This document shows positions 1 to 6,728 of a stretch of 15,476 bases of DNA, piece after piece. The DNA lies in NCBI GenBank assembly GCA_948896875.1, contig CAQUWW010000066.1:1-15476 (forward strand), written 5' to 3'. Every line of letters begins with the position of its first letter. Within the stretch, counting starts at the first letter, position 1. This DNA comes from an uncultured Acetatifactor sp. GTDB taxonomy: Bacteria > Bacillota > Clostridia > Lachnospirales > Lachnospiraceae. A program made the position numbers and the translations under genes. The notes beneath the pieces were generated by a model, which did not search any database, was not told where the DNA came from, and saw only the letters and a list, made by a program, of their open reading frames with translations.

Positions 1-213
1 TTTTACTGCCTCACAGTCAATACTGATGGTTTTGCTGGGGTGAATCACAGAACTCTTATAGGAATCCATCCCCTCTCGTTTGGGGATAAAGCTCTCACAG
101 CAGGTTCCGTCACAGCTGCAGGCATGTTGTCCTCCTACCATGATGTCTCCCTTGCAACACAGGTGCTGGTCATTATAACTGCAATTTTCTACAGCACATT
201 TTAAATCCGCCAT
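1..213 (-). CDS. DUF1540 domain-containing cysteine-rich protein (C-terminus beyond window)
   Basis: About 71 codons are visible and the frame is still open at the window edge, so the C-terminus is missing. The protein begins MADLKCAVENCSYN and carries a dense cysteine pattern (C6, C11, a CC pair in LCCKGD, CSC and CC in CSCDGTCCESF), followed by HPSKTISIDCEA. This is the DUF1540 pattern: small proteins with one or two Cys-rich units, presumed metal-binding, of unknown function and common in Clostridia. The second unit normally starts at the IDCEAVKC stretch, just where the window cuts. The start is chosen because AAGGAGG lies seven bases upstream of the ATG. The frame is also open back to an ATG at 393 without a good ribosome binding site. 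The gene lies downstream of thrS on the same strand with no clear terminator between them, so read-through from thrS is possible. Confidence 0.85.
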   Translation of the reverse strand, partial: MADLKCAVENCSYNDQHLCCKGDIMVGGQHACSCDGTCCESFIPKREGMDSYKSSVIHPSKTISIDCEAVK

Positions 214-227
214 ATAAGCCTCCTTCT

Positions 228-269
228 GCGTCGCTTTCCGCTTCCTTTCAGATCCGCAGAAAGCGACGC
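228..269. repeat. Inverted repeat just upstream of the DUF1540 gene
   Basis: Perfect 11-base arms, gcgtcgctttc at 228-238 and gaaagcgacgc at 259-269, are separated by 20 bases. In the minus-strand RNA the 3' arm ends next to the AGAAGGAGG ribosome binding site of the DUF1540 gene. No T-tract follows on either strand, so this is not a standard intrinsic terminator. It may be a processing or translation-control hairpin in the thrS/DUF1540 interval, or a protein-binding site. Confidence 0.5.
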
Positions 270-433
270 GAAAATCGGCAGATCCGGACAGATTCTGCAC
301 CATACTGCATATTTTGTCATCCGGTACATGTCTGTCGGAATTAGTATGCCACACTTCGGCAATCCTATTCCGGATATTCCTGGGCTTTTCCATTTTATAC
401 CATTTTGATCATCTGCTCTGCCTGCTTCTGCAG

Positions 434-2398
434 TTATTTGGTTTCTTCCTGTGATACTTCCCTTCGAATCTCCTTTGTCCGGATTTCTTCGCAGATCTGA
501 TCCAGGAATTCCGCCAGGGGTTTCTGTCCCTCGTCTCCTGCGAAACGGCTTCTGACGGACACAAGTCCTTCTTCTTCCTCCTGCTGTCCCACCACCAGCA
601 TATAAGGTACTCTTGCAAGCCTTGCCTCCCGAATCTTAAAGCCGATTTTTTCAGAACGATTATCCACTTCCGCATCAATATCCCGGGCTTTCAGTTCCTT
701 TAGAACTTTTGCAGCATATTCCTCATATTTTTCAGAGATGGGCAGCACCCTCACCTGCTCAGGACAGAGCCAGGTAGGGAATTTCCCGGCATATTTTTCA
801 ATCAGCCAGGCCAGCGTGCGCTCATAGCATCCCATGGAGGTCCTGTGGATAATGTAGGGACGTATCTTCTCCCCATTCTGGTCGATATAATACATATCGA
901 ACTGTTCCGCCAAAAGCGCATCCCACTGAATGGTAATCATCGTGTCTTCCTTGCCATATACATTTCTGGCGTTAATGTCCACCTTCGGTCCATAGAACGC
1001 CGCTTCTCCCACATCCTCCACAAAGGGAATTTCAAGCTCTGTGAGAATGTCCCGGATATGCTGTTCCGTCTGGTTCCAGACTTGCGGTTCCCCGATATAT
1101 TTTTCTCTGTTTTCCGGATCCCATTTGGACAGATGATAGGTCACATCCTCCTGCACGCCCAATGTGGTCAGGCAATGCTTCGCCAGGGCGATACAGCCTT
1201 TGAATTCCTCCACCATCTGGTCCGGACGGACCACCAGATGTCCCTCCGTGATGGTAAACTGGCGGACACGGGTCAATCCATGCATTTCGCCGGAATCTTC
1301 ATTGCGGAATAATGTGGAAGTCTCGCTCATCCTGTAGGGAAGATCACGATAGGATTTCTGCGTATTTTTGTATACGTAATACTGGAACGGACAGGTCATG
1401 GGCCGAAGTGCGTACACTTCTTTGTCCTTTTCCTCATCCCCCAGCACAAACATGCCTTCCTTATAATGATCCCAGTGCCCGGACATTTTATAGAGATCGG
1501 ATTTCGCCATAAGCGGCGTCCTGGTGCGGACATATCCCCATTCTTTATCCTCCAGGTCCTCAATCCATCTCTGGAGCTTCATCAGCATCTTGGTTCCTCT
1601 GGGAGTAAAGAGGGGAAGTCCCTGTCCAATCACATCCACAGTGGTAAAAAGTTCCATCTCCCGTCCCAGACGATTGTGGTCTCTGCGCTTTGCGTCTTCC
1701 ATCCGCTCCAGATGCGCCGCCAGGTCTTCCTTCTTATAATAAGCAGTACCATAGATACGCTGCAGTTTCGCTTTGTTGGAGTCACCTCTCCAATATGCCA
1801 TGGAAGAAGAGGTCAGCTTAAATGCTTTCACTCCTTTGGTGCTCATCAGATGCGGACCGGCACATAAATCCACAAATTCTCCCTGTTTGTAAAAAGAGAT
1901 CTCCGCTTCTTCCGGCAGGTCCCGAATCAACTCCACCTTGTAAGGTTCGTTTCTATCCTCCATAAATTGGATTGCCTCGGCTCTGGGCAAAGTAAATTTC
2001 TCCAGCTTATCCCCCTTCTTGATGATCTTTTTCATCTCAGCCTCCAGGGCATCCAAATCCTCTCTGGAGAAAGCCTCGTGGTCAAAATCATAATAGAATC
2101 CCGTGTCAATACTGGGCCCGATGGCAAGCTTTGCATCAGGGAAAAGATGTTTCACTGCCTCTGCCAGCACATGGGACGCCGTATGACGGATGGCTGCCAG
2201 TCCTTCCGCATCGCTGGCCGTGCAGATGCTCAGCTCACAGTCCCTGTCAATCACAGTGCGCAGATCTGTCACCTGTCCGTCCACCTTTGCACAGCAGGCC
2301 GCCCTCGCCAGACCCTCGCTGATGTCAAGGGCAATATCATAGATACTGGCTGCACTTTCATACTCCTTCATTGAACCGTCTTTTAATGTAATTCTCAT
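434..2398 (-). CDS. thrS: Threonine--tRNA ligase (threonyl-tRNA synthetase)
   Basis: 654-residue class II aminoacyl-tRNA synthetase that charges tRNA-Thr with threonine in the cytosol. Domains in order: TGS domain (about 1-62); the second N-terminal editing-type domain with the HTASH motif (His72, His76) and LCAGPH; the catalytic core with motif 2 around LFRNEDSGEMHGLTRVRQFT and motif 3 around HRTSMGCYERTLAWLIE; and a C-terminal anticodon-binding domain. The zinc ligands expected in ThrRS are present: Cys in PMTCP, His in TEGHL and His in IIHRTS. The core belongs to the variant type with MTCPFQYYVYK and LFRNEDSG rather than the E. coli-like MNCPGH form, which is known in Clostridia. The ATG at 2398 (MRITLKDG) is preferred over the in-frame ATG eight codons upstream because it starts the TGS fold and follows a GGGAGAGG site. 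Expression should be controlled by the Thr T-box at 2863-3124, with the small membrane protein as first cistron. Confidence 0.97.
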   Translation of the reverse strand: MRITLKDGSMKEYESAASIYDIALDISEGLARAACCAKVDGQVTDLRTVIDRDCELSICTASDAEGLAAIRHTASHVLAEAVKHLFPDAKLAIGPSIDTGFYYDFDHEAFSREDLDALEAEMKKIIKKGDKLEKFTLPRAEAIQFMEDRNEPYKVELIRDLPEEAEISFYKQGEFVDLCAGPHLMSTKGVKAFKLTSSSMAYWRGDSNKAKLQRIYGTAYYKKEDLAAHLERMEDAKRRDHNRLGREMELFTTVDVIGQGLPLFTPRGTKMLMKLQRWIEDLEDKEWGYVRTRTPLMAKSDLYKMSGHWDHYKEGMFVLGDEEKDKEVYALRPMTCPFQYYVYKNTQKSYRDLPYRMSETSTLFRNEDSGEMHGLTRVRQFTITEGHLVVRPDQMVEEFKGCIALAKHCLTTLGVQEDVTYHLSKWDPENREKYIGEPQVWNQTEQHIRDILTELEIPFVEDVGEAAFYGPKVDINARNVYGKEDTMITIQWDALLAEQFDMYYIDQNGEKIRPYIIHRTSMGCYERTLAWLIEKYAGKFPTWLCPEQVRVLPISEKYEEYAAKVLKELKARDIDAEVDNRSEKIGFKIREARLARVPYMLVVGQQEEEEGLVSVRSRFAGDEGQKPLAEFLDQICEEIRTKEIRREVSQEETK

Positions 2399-2464
2399 TT
2401 TCCTCTCCCTTCCTTCTTCCACATTTCTTCTGCTTTTTATTCTCTCATTCCATTATTTGAAAAC

Positions 2465-2815
2465 TCAGGCCTGCCTGCTTCCTTTTTCCTTACGGCATTT
2501 TTTCTTGCGCTCCTTTCCACATCCGTTCTCTTTCGCCTTCTCGCCGTCTGCCTCGCTTTCCCTGCCGGCATCTTCGGGACTTTTCTTTCCGCCTGTCCCC
2601 AAACCCACAGGATTCCCGTTATTATTTCCATTGTTATTTCCGTTATTACTTGCGATCATCACGCCGTGGGTCATAGGCGCTTTTTTCAGTCCCCGCAATG
2701 TTCCTGCCAGCAGGCAGACGAGAACAATCAGCCATAAGTCCACTTTTGTCAGCGTGATCTCTCCCTCAAAGCAGTTTTTCATCCATTCTCTCCAGTTCCT
2801 TTTCAGTTTTTCCAT
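2465..2815 (-). CDS. Small single-pass membrane protein, first cistron of the T-box/thrS transcript
   Basis: I do not recognise a named family. The 116-residue protein has a short charged N-terminus (MEKLKRNWREWMKN), one hydrophobic segment at about residues 26-44 (DLWLIVLVCLLAGTLRGL), a THGVMIASNNGN linker with Asn/Asn/Gly repeats, and a strongly charged Lys/Glu-rich tail. It lies between the T-box terminator and thrS on the same strand, 66 bases upstream of the thrS start, so the T-box should control it together with thrS. The ribosome binding site is only fair (AGAGGG). The tail is low complexity and may vary in length between strains. Because an attenuated leader normally leads straight into the synthetase gene, a membrane protein here is unusual. 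The reading frame could be misjudged, but hydrophobicity and position both support it. Confidence 0.6.
   Translation of the reverse strand: MEKLKRNWREWMKNCFEGEITLTKVDLWLIVLVCLLAGTLRGLKKAPMTHGVMIASNNGNNNGNNNGNPVGLGTGGKKSPEDAGRESEADGEKAKENGCGKERKKKCRKEKGSRQA
2613..2650 (-). repeat. Short in-frame Asn-Asn-Gly repeat
   Basis: In the minus-strand reading the DNA repeats an AATAACGGA / AATAACAATGGA / AATAATAACGGG unit about three times, coding for NNGNNNGNNNGN in the small membrane protein. The repeats are imperfect, and the period of 12 bases preserves the frame. Such a tract can change length by slippage without frameshift. Confidence 0.6.
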
Positions 2816-2862
2816 TTTTCCCTCTTTTCTGCGCCGCTCTGTCGCCCTGTTTTATTGATAAC

Positions 2863-2895
2863 AAAAAATCCCCTGCAATATCTCTATTGCAAGGG
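2863..2895 (-). terminator. T-box intrinsic terminator
   Basis: Minus-strand RNA reads CCCUUGCAAU, a short AGAGAU loop, AUUGCAGGGG, then a run of six U (2863-2868). The stem is ten pairs with one G-U. The upstream T-box sequence AAGGGUGGAACC can pair in the alternative antiterminator with part of this stem, as in other T-box leaders. Confidence 0.9.
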
Positions 2896-3124
2896 ACGTA
2901 TCTTCTACTCAGCACGCGGTTCCACCCTTGTTGCAGTCTCTGTGCATTGATACAAAATACACAAAAACATGCCGCCTTCCTTTGCCGATAACGGTTGCCC
3001 CGGGCCGTATTAAAGCCACTCTGAGATGGTCTTCGCGAAGCTTCACGCCAAACCGCTCACAGCACCGGTTCCCCGGGCGATTCTCTCTGCGGCGTTCCGC
3101 AACCTACTGTTCTCTTCAACGTTT
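2863..3124 (-). promoter_or_regulatory. T-box riboswitch leader, threonine-specific, upstream of the small membrane protein and thrS
   Basis: The region upstream of the small membrane protein is a T-box leader, which reads the charging state of a tRNA by codon-anticodon pairing in stem I and by binding the uncharged 3' end in the antiterminator bulge. The conserved T-box core AACAAGGGTGGAACCGCG lies at 2915-2932 (minus), followed by the terminator. Stem I starts soon after the transcription start, with the AGTA element (GAACAGTAGG) and an AGAGAGAAT segment. The specifier triplet appears to be ACC (3028-3030) in the context GAAG-ACC-ATCTCAGAGTGG, a threonine codon. This agrees with the thrS gene downstream. 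The acceptor-binding bulge reads UGGA, not UGGU, so the cognate tRNA-Thr should have U at the discriminator position. Confidence 0.93.
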
Positions 3125-3129
3125 TCCCT

Positions 3130-3158
3130 ATCATAATCCATTTTATCTGAAATGTAAA
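3130..3158 (-). promoter_or_regulatory. Promoter of the T-box/thrS transcript
   Basis: Minus-strand -35 TTTACA (3153-3158), a 17-base spacer and -10 TATGAT (3130-3135). Start of transcription is expected near 3123-3124, just ahead of stem I of the T-box. It lies 16 bases from the stop of the CarD-family gene. Confidence 0.85.
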
Positions 3159-3173
3159 GAGATTTTTGAATTT

Positions 3174-3683
3174 TTATACATTTGCGCCGCCAATGGCCTC
3201 CACAATATAGCCTTCCACTTCCTTGCGGCTTATATTCAGAGCCACAGCCAGCTCGCCGTACAGATTCTCCTCCGCCATATGGAAGTATTTCGCATCCACC
3301 GCCGTCACCTTTCTGCCCGCCTGAATCCGCTTCTGCTTCCTCATATATATGGTCTTGATAATTTTCACCAGATCTTCACAGTCATTTGTTTTGATACATT
3401 CTCTATATGCCTGCTCCGAAAATTTATCCTTCGTAATAACCAGCAGCGGAATATTTGGAATCGCCTGAATCAGCTTTTCAGCTTCCTCTCTCTCCAGTAC
3501 CTTCCGCATGGACTCCTTCGGAGAATCCACCGGTACATATACAGTGCTTCCGGCCATATATAAGGGCTTCAGAATGTAGTATTCCCGCTCTTTATCCACT
3601 CCCGAAATGTTCAGGGTCGTTATATTCTCCACTGTACAGACACCCTTATTGCCACATATCACATAATCACCAATTCCAAACAC
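3174..3683 (-). CDS. CarD family transcriptional regulator
   Basis: The N-terminus reads FGIGDYVICGNKGVCTVENI, followed by a beta-rich region ending in EREYYILKPLYMAGSTVYVPVD, the CarD/CdnL RNA-polymerase-interaction (Tudor-like) domain. A helical C-terminal part follows, with KTIYMRKQKRIQAGRKVTAVDAKYF and ending near EAIGGANV. Members bind the polymerase beta subunit and modulate open-complex formation, notably at rRNA promoters. I place the start at the GTG at 3683, giving 169 residues beginning with the usual (M)FGIGDYV and preceded by AGAGAGG five bases upstream. An in-frame TTG at 3719 follows GGAGG by only three bases and would add twelve residues unlike the family. A promoter lies at 3746-3775. 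CarD proteins of this size with a helical tail are common in Clostridia. Confidence 0.9.
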   Translation of the reverse strand: MFGIGDYVICGNKGVCTVENITTLNISGVDKEREYYILKPLYMAGSTVYVPVDSPKESMRKVLEREEAEKLIQAIPNIPLLVITKDKFSEQAYRECIKTNDCEDLVKIIKTIYMRKQKRIQAGRKVTAVDAKYFHMAEENLYGELAVALNISRKEVEGYIVEAIGGANV

Positions 3684-3745
3684 CAGAACCTCTCTTTCCG
3701 CATACTTGCCGACTACCAAACACCTCCACTATATGTTATAACCAT

Positions 3746-3775
3746 ATTCTAACAGATTTAATCCGAAAATGTCAG
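3746..3775 (-). promoter_or_regulatory. Promoter of the CarD-family gene
   Basis: Minus-strand -35 CTGACA (3770-3775), an 18-base spacer and -10 TAGAAT (3746-3751), each one base from consensus. Transcription should begin near 3739, giving a leader of about 55 bases to the GTG start. Confidence 0.6.
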
Positions 3776-3859
3776 CAAAATATACGAATTGGAATAAATT
3801 TTGTGAAATATGCCTATAGCAAAACACCCATACACTGTGCAATAATGATATATTTACTC

Positions 3860-4444
3860 TCAGTCAATCACTTTGACGCTCTCAATCACCGGCTGACTGT
3901 CCTTGTCCTGTATGGTTCCATTCTCATCTCTGAGGGGCCAGTCATTCTCACAGATAGCATCAACCACCTCTATTCCTTCCGTCACGTATCCAAAGCAGGC
4001 ATACTTTCCATCCAGAAACGTATTGTCCTGATGCACGATGAAGAACTGTGAGCTGGCGCTGTTCATCGCGTTGGAACGCGCCATGGAAATAGCCCCGCGA
4101 GTGTGGGACAGATTATTTTCCACACCATTTTCGGAAAATTCCCCTTTGATTGTCTTCGTGGAGCCACCGCCGCCGGTTCCCAGCGGGTCACCGCCCTGCA
4201 TCACAAATCCCTCCACAATACGGTGGAACGTCAGTCCGTCATAAAACCCGCTCTCTGCCAGCTCCAGGAAATTCTCCACTGTCAAAGGGGCCGCGTCTCC
4301 GTCCAGTTCCACGGTAATGGTGCCGTAATCTTTTACGGTAATCTCCACATGATGCTTGCCGGAAGCATCATTTTTCTTACCACAGCCTGCCAGAGCCGCC
4401 ACGAGACTCATCAACAACAGAAATACCATCAATCGCTTTTTCAT
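3860..4444 (-). CDS. Peptidyl-prolyl cis-trans isomerase, cyclophilin type, lipoprotein
   Basis: 194 residues. A lipoprotein signal peptide (MKKRLMVFLLLMSLVAALAG-C21, lipobox LAGC) is followed by a compact cyclophilin domain. Recognisable motifs are FYDGLTFHRIVEGFVMQGGDP (73-87 area, with catalytic Arg75 and Gln83), GAISMARSNAMNSASSQFFI (Gln133, Phe134) and FLDGKYACFGYV. It should catalyse proline isomerisation in proteins on the outer face of the membrane. The usual Trp/His near FLDGKHTVFG is replaced by Tyr/Ala, a common bacterial variation that lowers cyclosporin binding. The ATG at 4444 is chosen for its signal peptide and GGGAGG site seven bases upstream. The longer open frame upstream is not typical of the family. 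No terminator is obvious downstream. Confidence 0.93.
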   Translation of the reverse strand: MKKRLMVFLLLMSLVAALAGCGKKNDASGKHHVEITVKDYGTITVELDGDAAPLTVENFLELAESGFYDGLTFHRIVEGFVMQGGDPLGTGGGGSTKTIKGEFSENGVENNLSHTRGAISMARSNAMNSASSQFFIVHQDNTFLDGKYACFGYVTEGIEVVDAICENDWPLRDENGTIQDKDSQPVIESVKVID

Positions 4445-4561
4445 TTTCCTACCTCCCGCCCGCTTCAACAGGCATTTATTCAGTCTTTTGACCGGAGCAT
4501 TCAGCCGTTTCTCCCCGCTCCGGATCCGGCGCATGTCATACTTTGCCACATGGTAACGACA

Positions 4562-4595
4562 ATGCCACCACAGACACTCACGCCTGTGATGGCAT
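4562..4595 (-). repeat. Imperfect hairpin between the DUF6033-like gene and the cyclophilin gene
   Basis: Arms atgccaccacagac (4562-4575) and gcctgtgatggcat (4582-4595) pair along 14 positions with two G-U pairs in the minus-strand RNA and a six-base loop. It sits about 16 bases after the stop of the upstream gene. Only two T follow the stem on the minus strand, so a Rho-independent terminator is not well supported. It could be a weak terminator or an RNA-stability hairpin. The remaining 115 bases to the cyclophilin start hold nothing else I can name. Confidence 0.4.
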
Positions 4596-4610
4596 AACAT
4601 GCAAAACACA

Positions 4611-5324
4611 TTATACAGTAAAATCAAATCTCTGTCCAGTAGGATTCTGCTGTTCTTCCTTTACTTTACTCCAGTCCACCTGGCTGATCTTCTCTGCCAG
4701 CTCCTCCACAGTGTCGGCGAACACGGTGGTGCGCTTCCCTCCATTTTTACCATGAGCACGGTATTCCGAGGCTTCCGCCCTCTGAGTCTCTCTGGAGGCT
4801 TCTCTCTTGTCCTCCCGCTGCCTCTCGATACGCTCCCGCTGCTTCTCGCTGTTCTTCTCCAGCTCCGCGAAGAAGGAAACCTCTCCGTCGTCTCCGATGG
4901 CAATGCCGATGCGGGATATATCGTCCGCCTTATCTCCCAGCTGGTTCTTCACCTCATCCAGTTTGGATACGGCTGCGTCAAGGGTCTTCAGATTCTTCTC
5001 CTTCACGCTCTCGTCCGCGGCCATCTTCTCCAGCTCATCCGCGCTGAACAGTGCGCTGTACTCGCCTGTGCCTCTGGACAACAGCTCGGCCGCCTCCTCG
5101 TCCGTCTCGTAATCTCCCACGATAAAGTCCATGTTCTTATACGTCTTCTGAAGATCCTTCAACAGCTTCTGGGCCGCTCTGCTCAGCTCGGGTGCCTTCT
5201 TGTCGCTGCCTGCGGCGCCTGTGCTTTTCGTCCTGTCAGCCCTGGCGGCGCTGTCCTTATCCCTGGCCGTCTGCGCTGTCCTGTCATAAAGATTGCTCTG
5301 ATAATAACTTCCTATTTTCTCCAT
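4611..5324 (-). CDS. Hypothetical cytosolic protein, DUF6033-like
   Basis: 237 residues, no signal peptide or membrane segment. The start MEKIGSYYQSNLYDR and the general layout resemble Lachnospiraceae proteins annotated as DUF6033; I hold this assignment with moderate confidence only. After a polar, low-complexity stretch (residues about 15-45) comes a segment with LSRAAQKLLKDLQKTYKNMDFIVGDYETDEEAAELLSRG, then DEVKNQLGDKADDISRIGIAIGDDGEVSFFAELEK, and a long charged coiled-coil-like part (KQRERIERQREDKREASRETQ). The C-terminus reads VDWSKVKEEQQNPTGQRFDFTV. The ATG at 5324 follows GGAGG with a five-base gap; upstream in-frame ATGs lack such a site. Function unknown. Transcribed away from the aldo/keto reductase. 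Confidence 0.75.
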   Translation of the reverse strand: MEKIGSYYQSNLYDRTAQTARDKDSAARADRTKSTGAAGSDKKAPELSRAAQKLLKDLQKTYKNMDFIVGDYETDEEAAELLSRGTGEYSALFSADELEKMAADESVKEKNLKTLDAAVSKLDEVKNQLGDKADDISRIGIAIGDDGEVSFFAELEKNSEKQRERIERQREDKREASRETQRAEASEYRAHGKNGGKRTTVFADTVEELAEKISQVDWSKVKEEQQNPTGQRFDFTV

Positions 5325-5426
5325 TTTGCCCTCCATTGCTTTCCCGAAGCATTCCCTTTGCCTCGTTAAGTCCGTTTTATCAAACTCATATTTCCGCGAT
5401 CCCTGACTATGACATGCCCGCATTCC

Positions 5427-5455
5427 ATAATACATGCTGCTGCATTCACAGTCTA
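5427..5455 (-). promoter_or_regulatory. Possible promoter of the DUF6033-like gene
   Basis: Minus-strand TAGACT (5450-5455), 17-base spacer, TATTAT (5427-5432). The -35 matches four of six consensus bases and the -10 five of six. It would give a leader of about 95 bases. Confidence 0.35.
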
Positions 5456-5523
5456 CTGTTTTTTATTTCGGCAAAATCGCGGAAAACTTTAGCAATAATT
5501 TGCTGGTTCCTTCCTCCTGTTTG

Positions 5524-5532
5524 TGATATGAT
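5524..5532 (+). promoter_or_regulatory. Extended -10 promoter of the aldo/keto reductase gene
   Basis: Plus-strand TGaTATGAT matches an extended -10 element. No good -35 is found at 16-18 bases (a TTGCTG lies 21 bases upstream), which is tolerable for extended -10 promoters. The element overlaps a short palindrome TGATATCA, which could be an operator. A strong CAGGAGG ribosome binding site lies just upstream of the ATG at 5586. Confidence 0.45.
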
Positions 5533-5585
5533 GATATCAGACAGGTCGGACAATCGAGATCTCATACAAATCAGGAGGAACCCCT

Positions 5586-6728
5586 ATGAATTATCGACAA
5601 TTAGGAAAAACAGGCCTTATGGTCAGCGAAATCGGTCTGGGCGGTGAATGGCTGGAACGTCATAACACAGAGGAAGTAAAGCAGGTGATCGACCGCTGCG
5701 GGGAAGCGGGAATCAATATTCTGGACTGCTGGATGTCGGAGCCGAATGTGCGCTCCAACATTGGAAAGGCCCTGGCCGGGAAGCGTGAAAAATGGTACAT
5801 ACAGGGCCATATCGGCTCCACCTGGCAGAACGGCCAGTATGTCCGCACCAGAGATCTTCCCCAGGTCAAAATCGCCTTCGAGGATCTGCTCAGCAGACTG
5901 CAGACCGATTACATTGACCTTGGAATGATTCACTTTGTGGATGAGCCCGCGGAATTTCACCGAATCATGGAGGGAGAGTTCTTCCAGTATGTGAAAGAAT
6001 TGAAAGCCGCCGGCCGCATCCGTCACATCGGCCTCAGCACCCACAATCCGGAGGTGGGAAAGCTGGCTGCGGAAAGCGGTGAGATTGAAATGTTCCTGTT
6101 CAGTGTCAATCCCGCCTTCGATATGCTGCCTGCCACCGAGAATATCGACGATTATTTTGCAGACAGTTACGATGAAAAGTTGAACGGCATCTCCCCTGAA
6201 CGGGCCGAACTATACAGGATATGTGAGCAAAACCAGGTGGGCATCACTGTGATGAAAGGGTATGCGGGAGGACGTCTGTTCAGTCCGGAAAACTCTCCCT
6301 TCGGCGTGGCTCTCACTCCGGTGCAGTGCCTTCACTATGCGCTGACCCGTCCCGCCGTTGCCAGCGTCATGGTGGGCTTTGACACAGTGGAGCATGTGAA
6401 TGCCGCCGTCGCCTATGAGACCGCTTCCATGGAAGAGAAGGATTACGCAAGTATCCTGGCCAAAGCGCCCCGCCACGGCTATTACGGCCAGTGCACCTAC
6501 TGCGGTCACTGCGCTCCCTGTCCCGCGGGCATCGATATCGCCATGGTGAACAAGCTCTATGACCTGGCCCTCATGCAGGAAAAGCTGCCGGACAGCCTGA
6601 AGGCACATTACAGTCAGCTCACCGCAAATGCGAAGGCCTGCGTAGGGTGTCACAGCTGTGAAAGCCGCTGTCCCTTCGGTGTAAAAATCGCGGAACGGAT
6701 GGAAAAGACAAGGGCTCTTTTCGGTTAA
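5586..6728 (+). CDS. Aldo/keto reductase with C-terminal dual 4Fe-4S motifs
   Basis: 380 residues: a TIM-barrel aldo/keto reductase domain (1-290) starting MNYRQLGKTGLMVSEIGLGG and a C-terminal ferredoxin-like part. The second part has CTYCGHCAPCP (Cys303, 306, 309, 312) and CVGCHSCESRCP (Cys352, 355, 358, 362), enough for two 4Fe-4S clusters. This clostridial type presumably couples a NAD(P)H-type barrel to an electron carrier; its substrate is unknown. In the barrel, Asp47 (ILDCW) and His116 (MIHFVD) of the usual Asp-Tyr-Lys-His tetrad are present. However, the Tyr region reads CWMSEPN without Tyr, and the Lys strand reads WYIQGHIGS with Gln in place of Lys. The gene is preceded by AGGAGG and is monocistronic. 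Its stop overlaps the stop of the convergent SdpI-like gene by four bases. Confidence 0.93.
   Translation: MNYRQLGKTGLMVSEIGLGGEWLERHNTEEVKQVIDRCGEAGINILDCWMSEPNVRSNIGKALAGKREKWYIQGHIGSTWQNGQYVRTRDLPQVKIAFEDLLSRLQTDYIDLGMIHFVDEPAEFHRIMEGEFFQYVKELKAAGRIRHIGLSTHNPEVGKLAAESGEIEMFLFSVNPAFDMLPATENIDDYFADSYDEKLNGISPERAELYRICEQNQVGITVMKGYAGGRLFSPENSPFGVALTPVQCLHYALTRPAVASVMVGFDTVEHVNAAVAYETASMEEKDYASILAKAPRHGYYGQCTYCGHCAPCPAGIDIAMVNKLYDLALMQEKLPDSLKAHYSQLTANAKACVGCHSCESRCPFGVKIAERMEKTRALFG

Noticed and set aside
228..269. Inverted repeat as the thrS terminator
   Set aside because: No T-tract on either strand and the 3' arm abuts the next ribosome binding site; listed only as an inverted repeat.
845..2374. 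Several open frames of 60-155 codons on the plus strand across thrS
   Set aside because: They are antisense to a strongly supported thrS, show no family likeness or ribosome binding sites, and have the odd Cys/Pro/Ser-rich composition of shadow frames.
4599..5369. 256-codon plus-strand frame opposite the DUF6033-like gene
   Set aside because: The minus-strand frame has a good ribosome binding site and a charged soluble composition; the plus-strand frame is Leu-rich, lacks a site and looks like its shadow.
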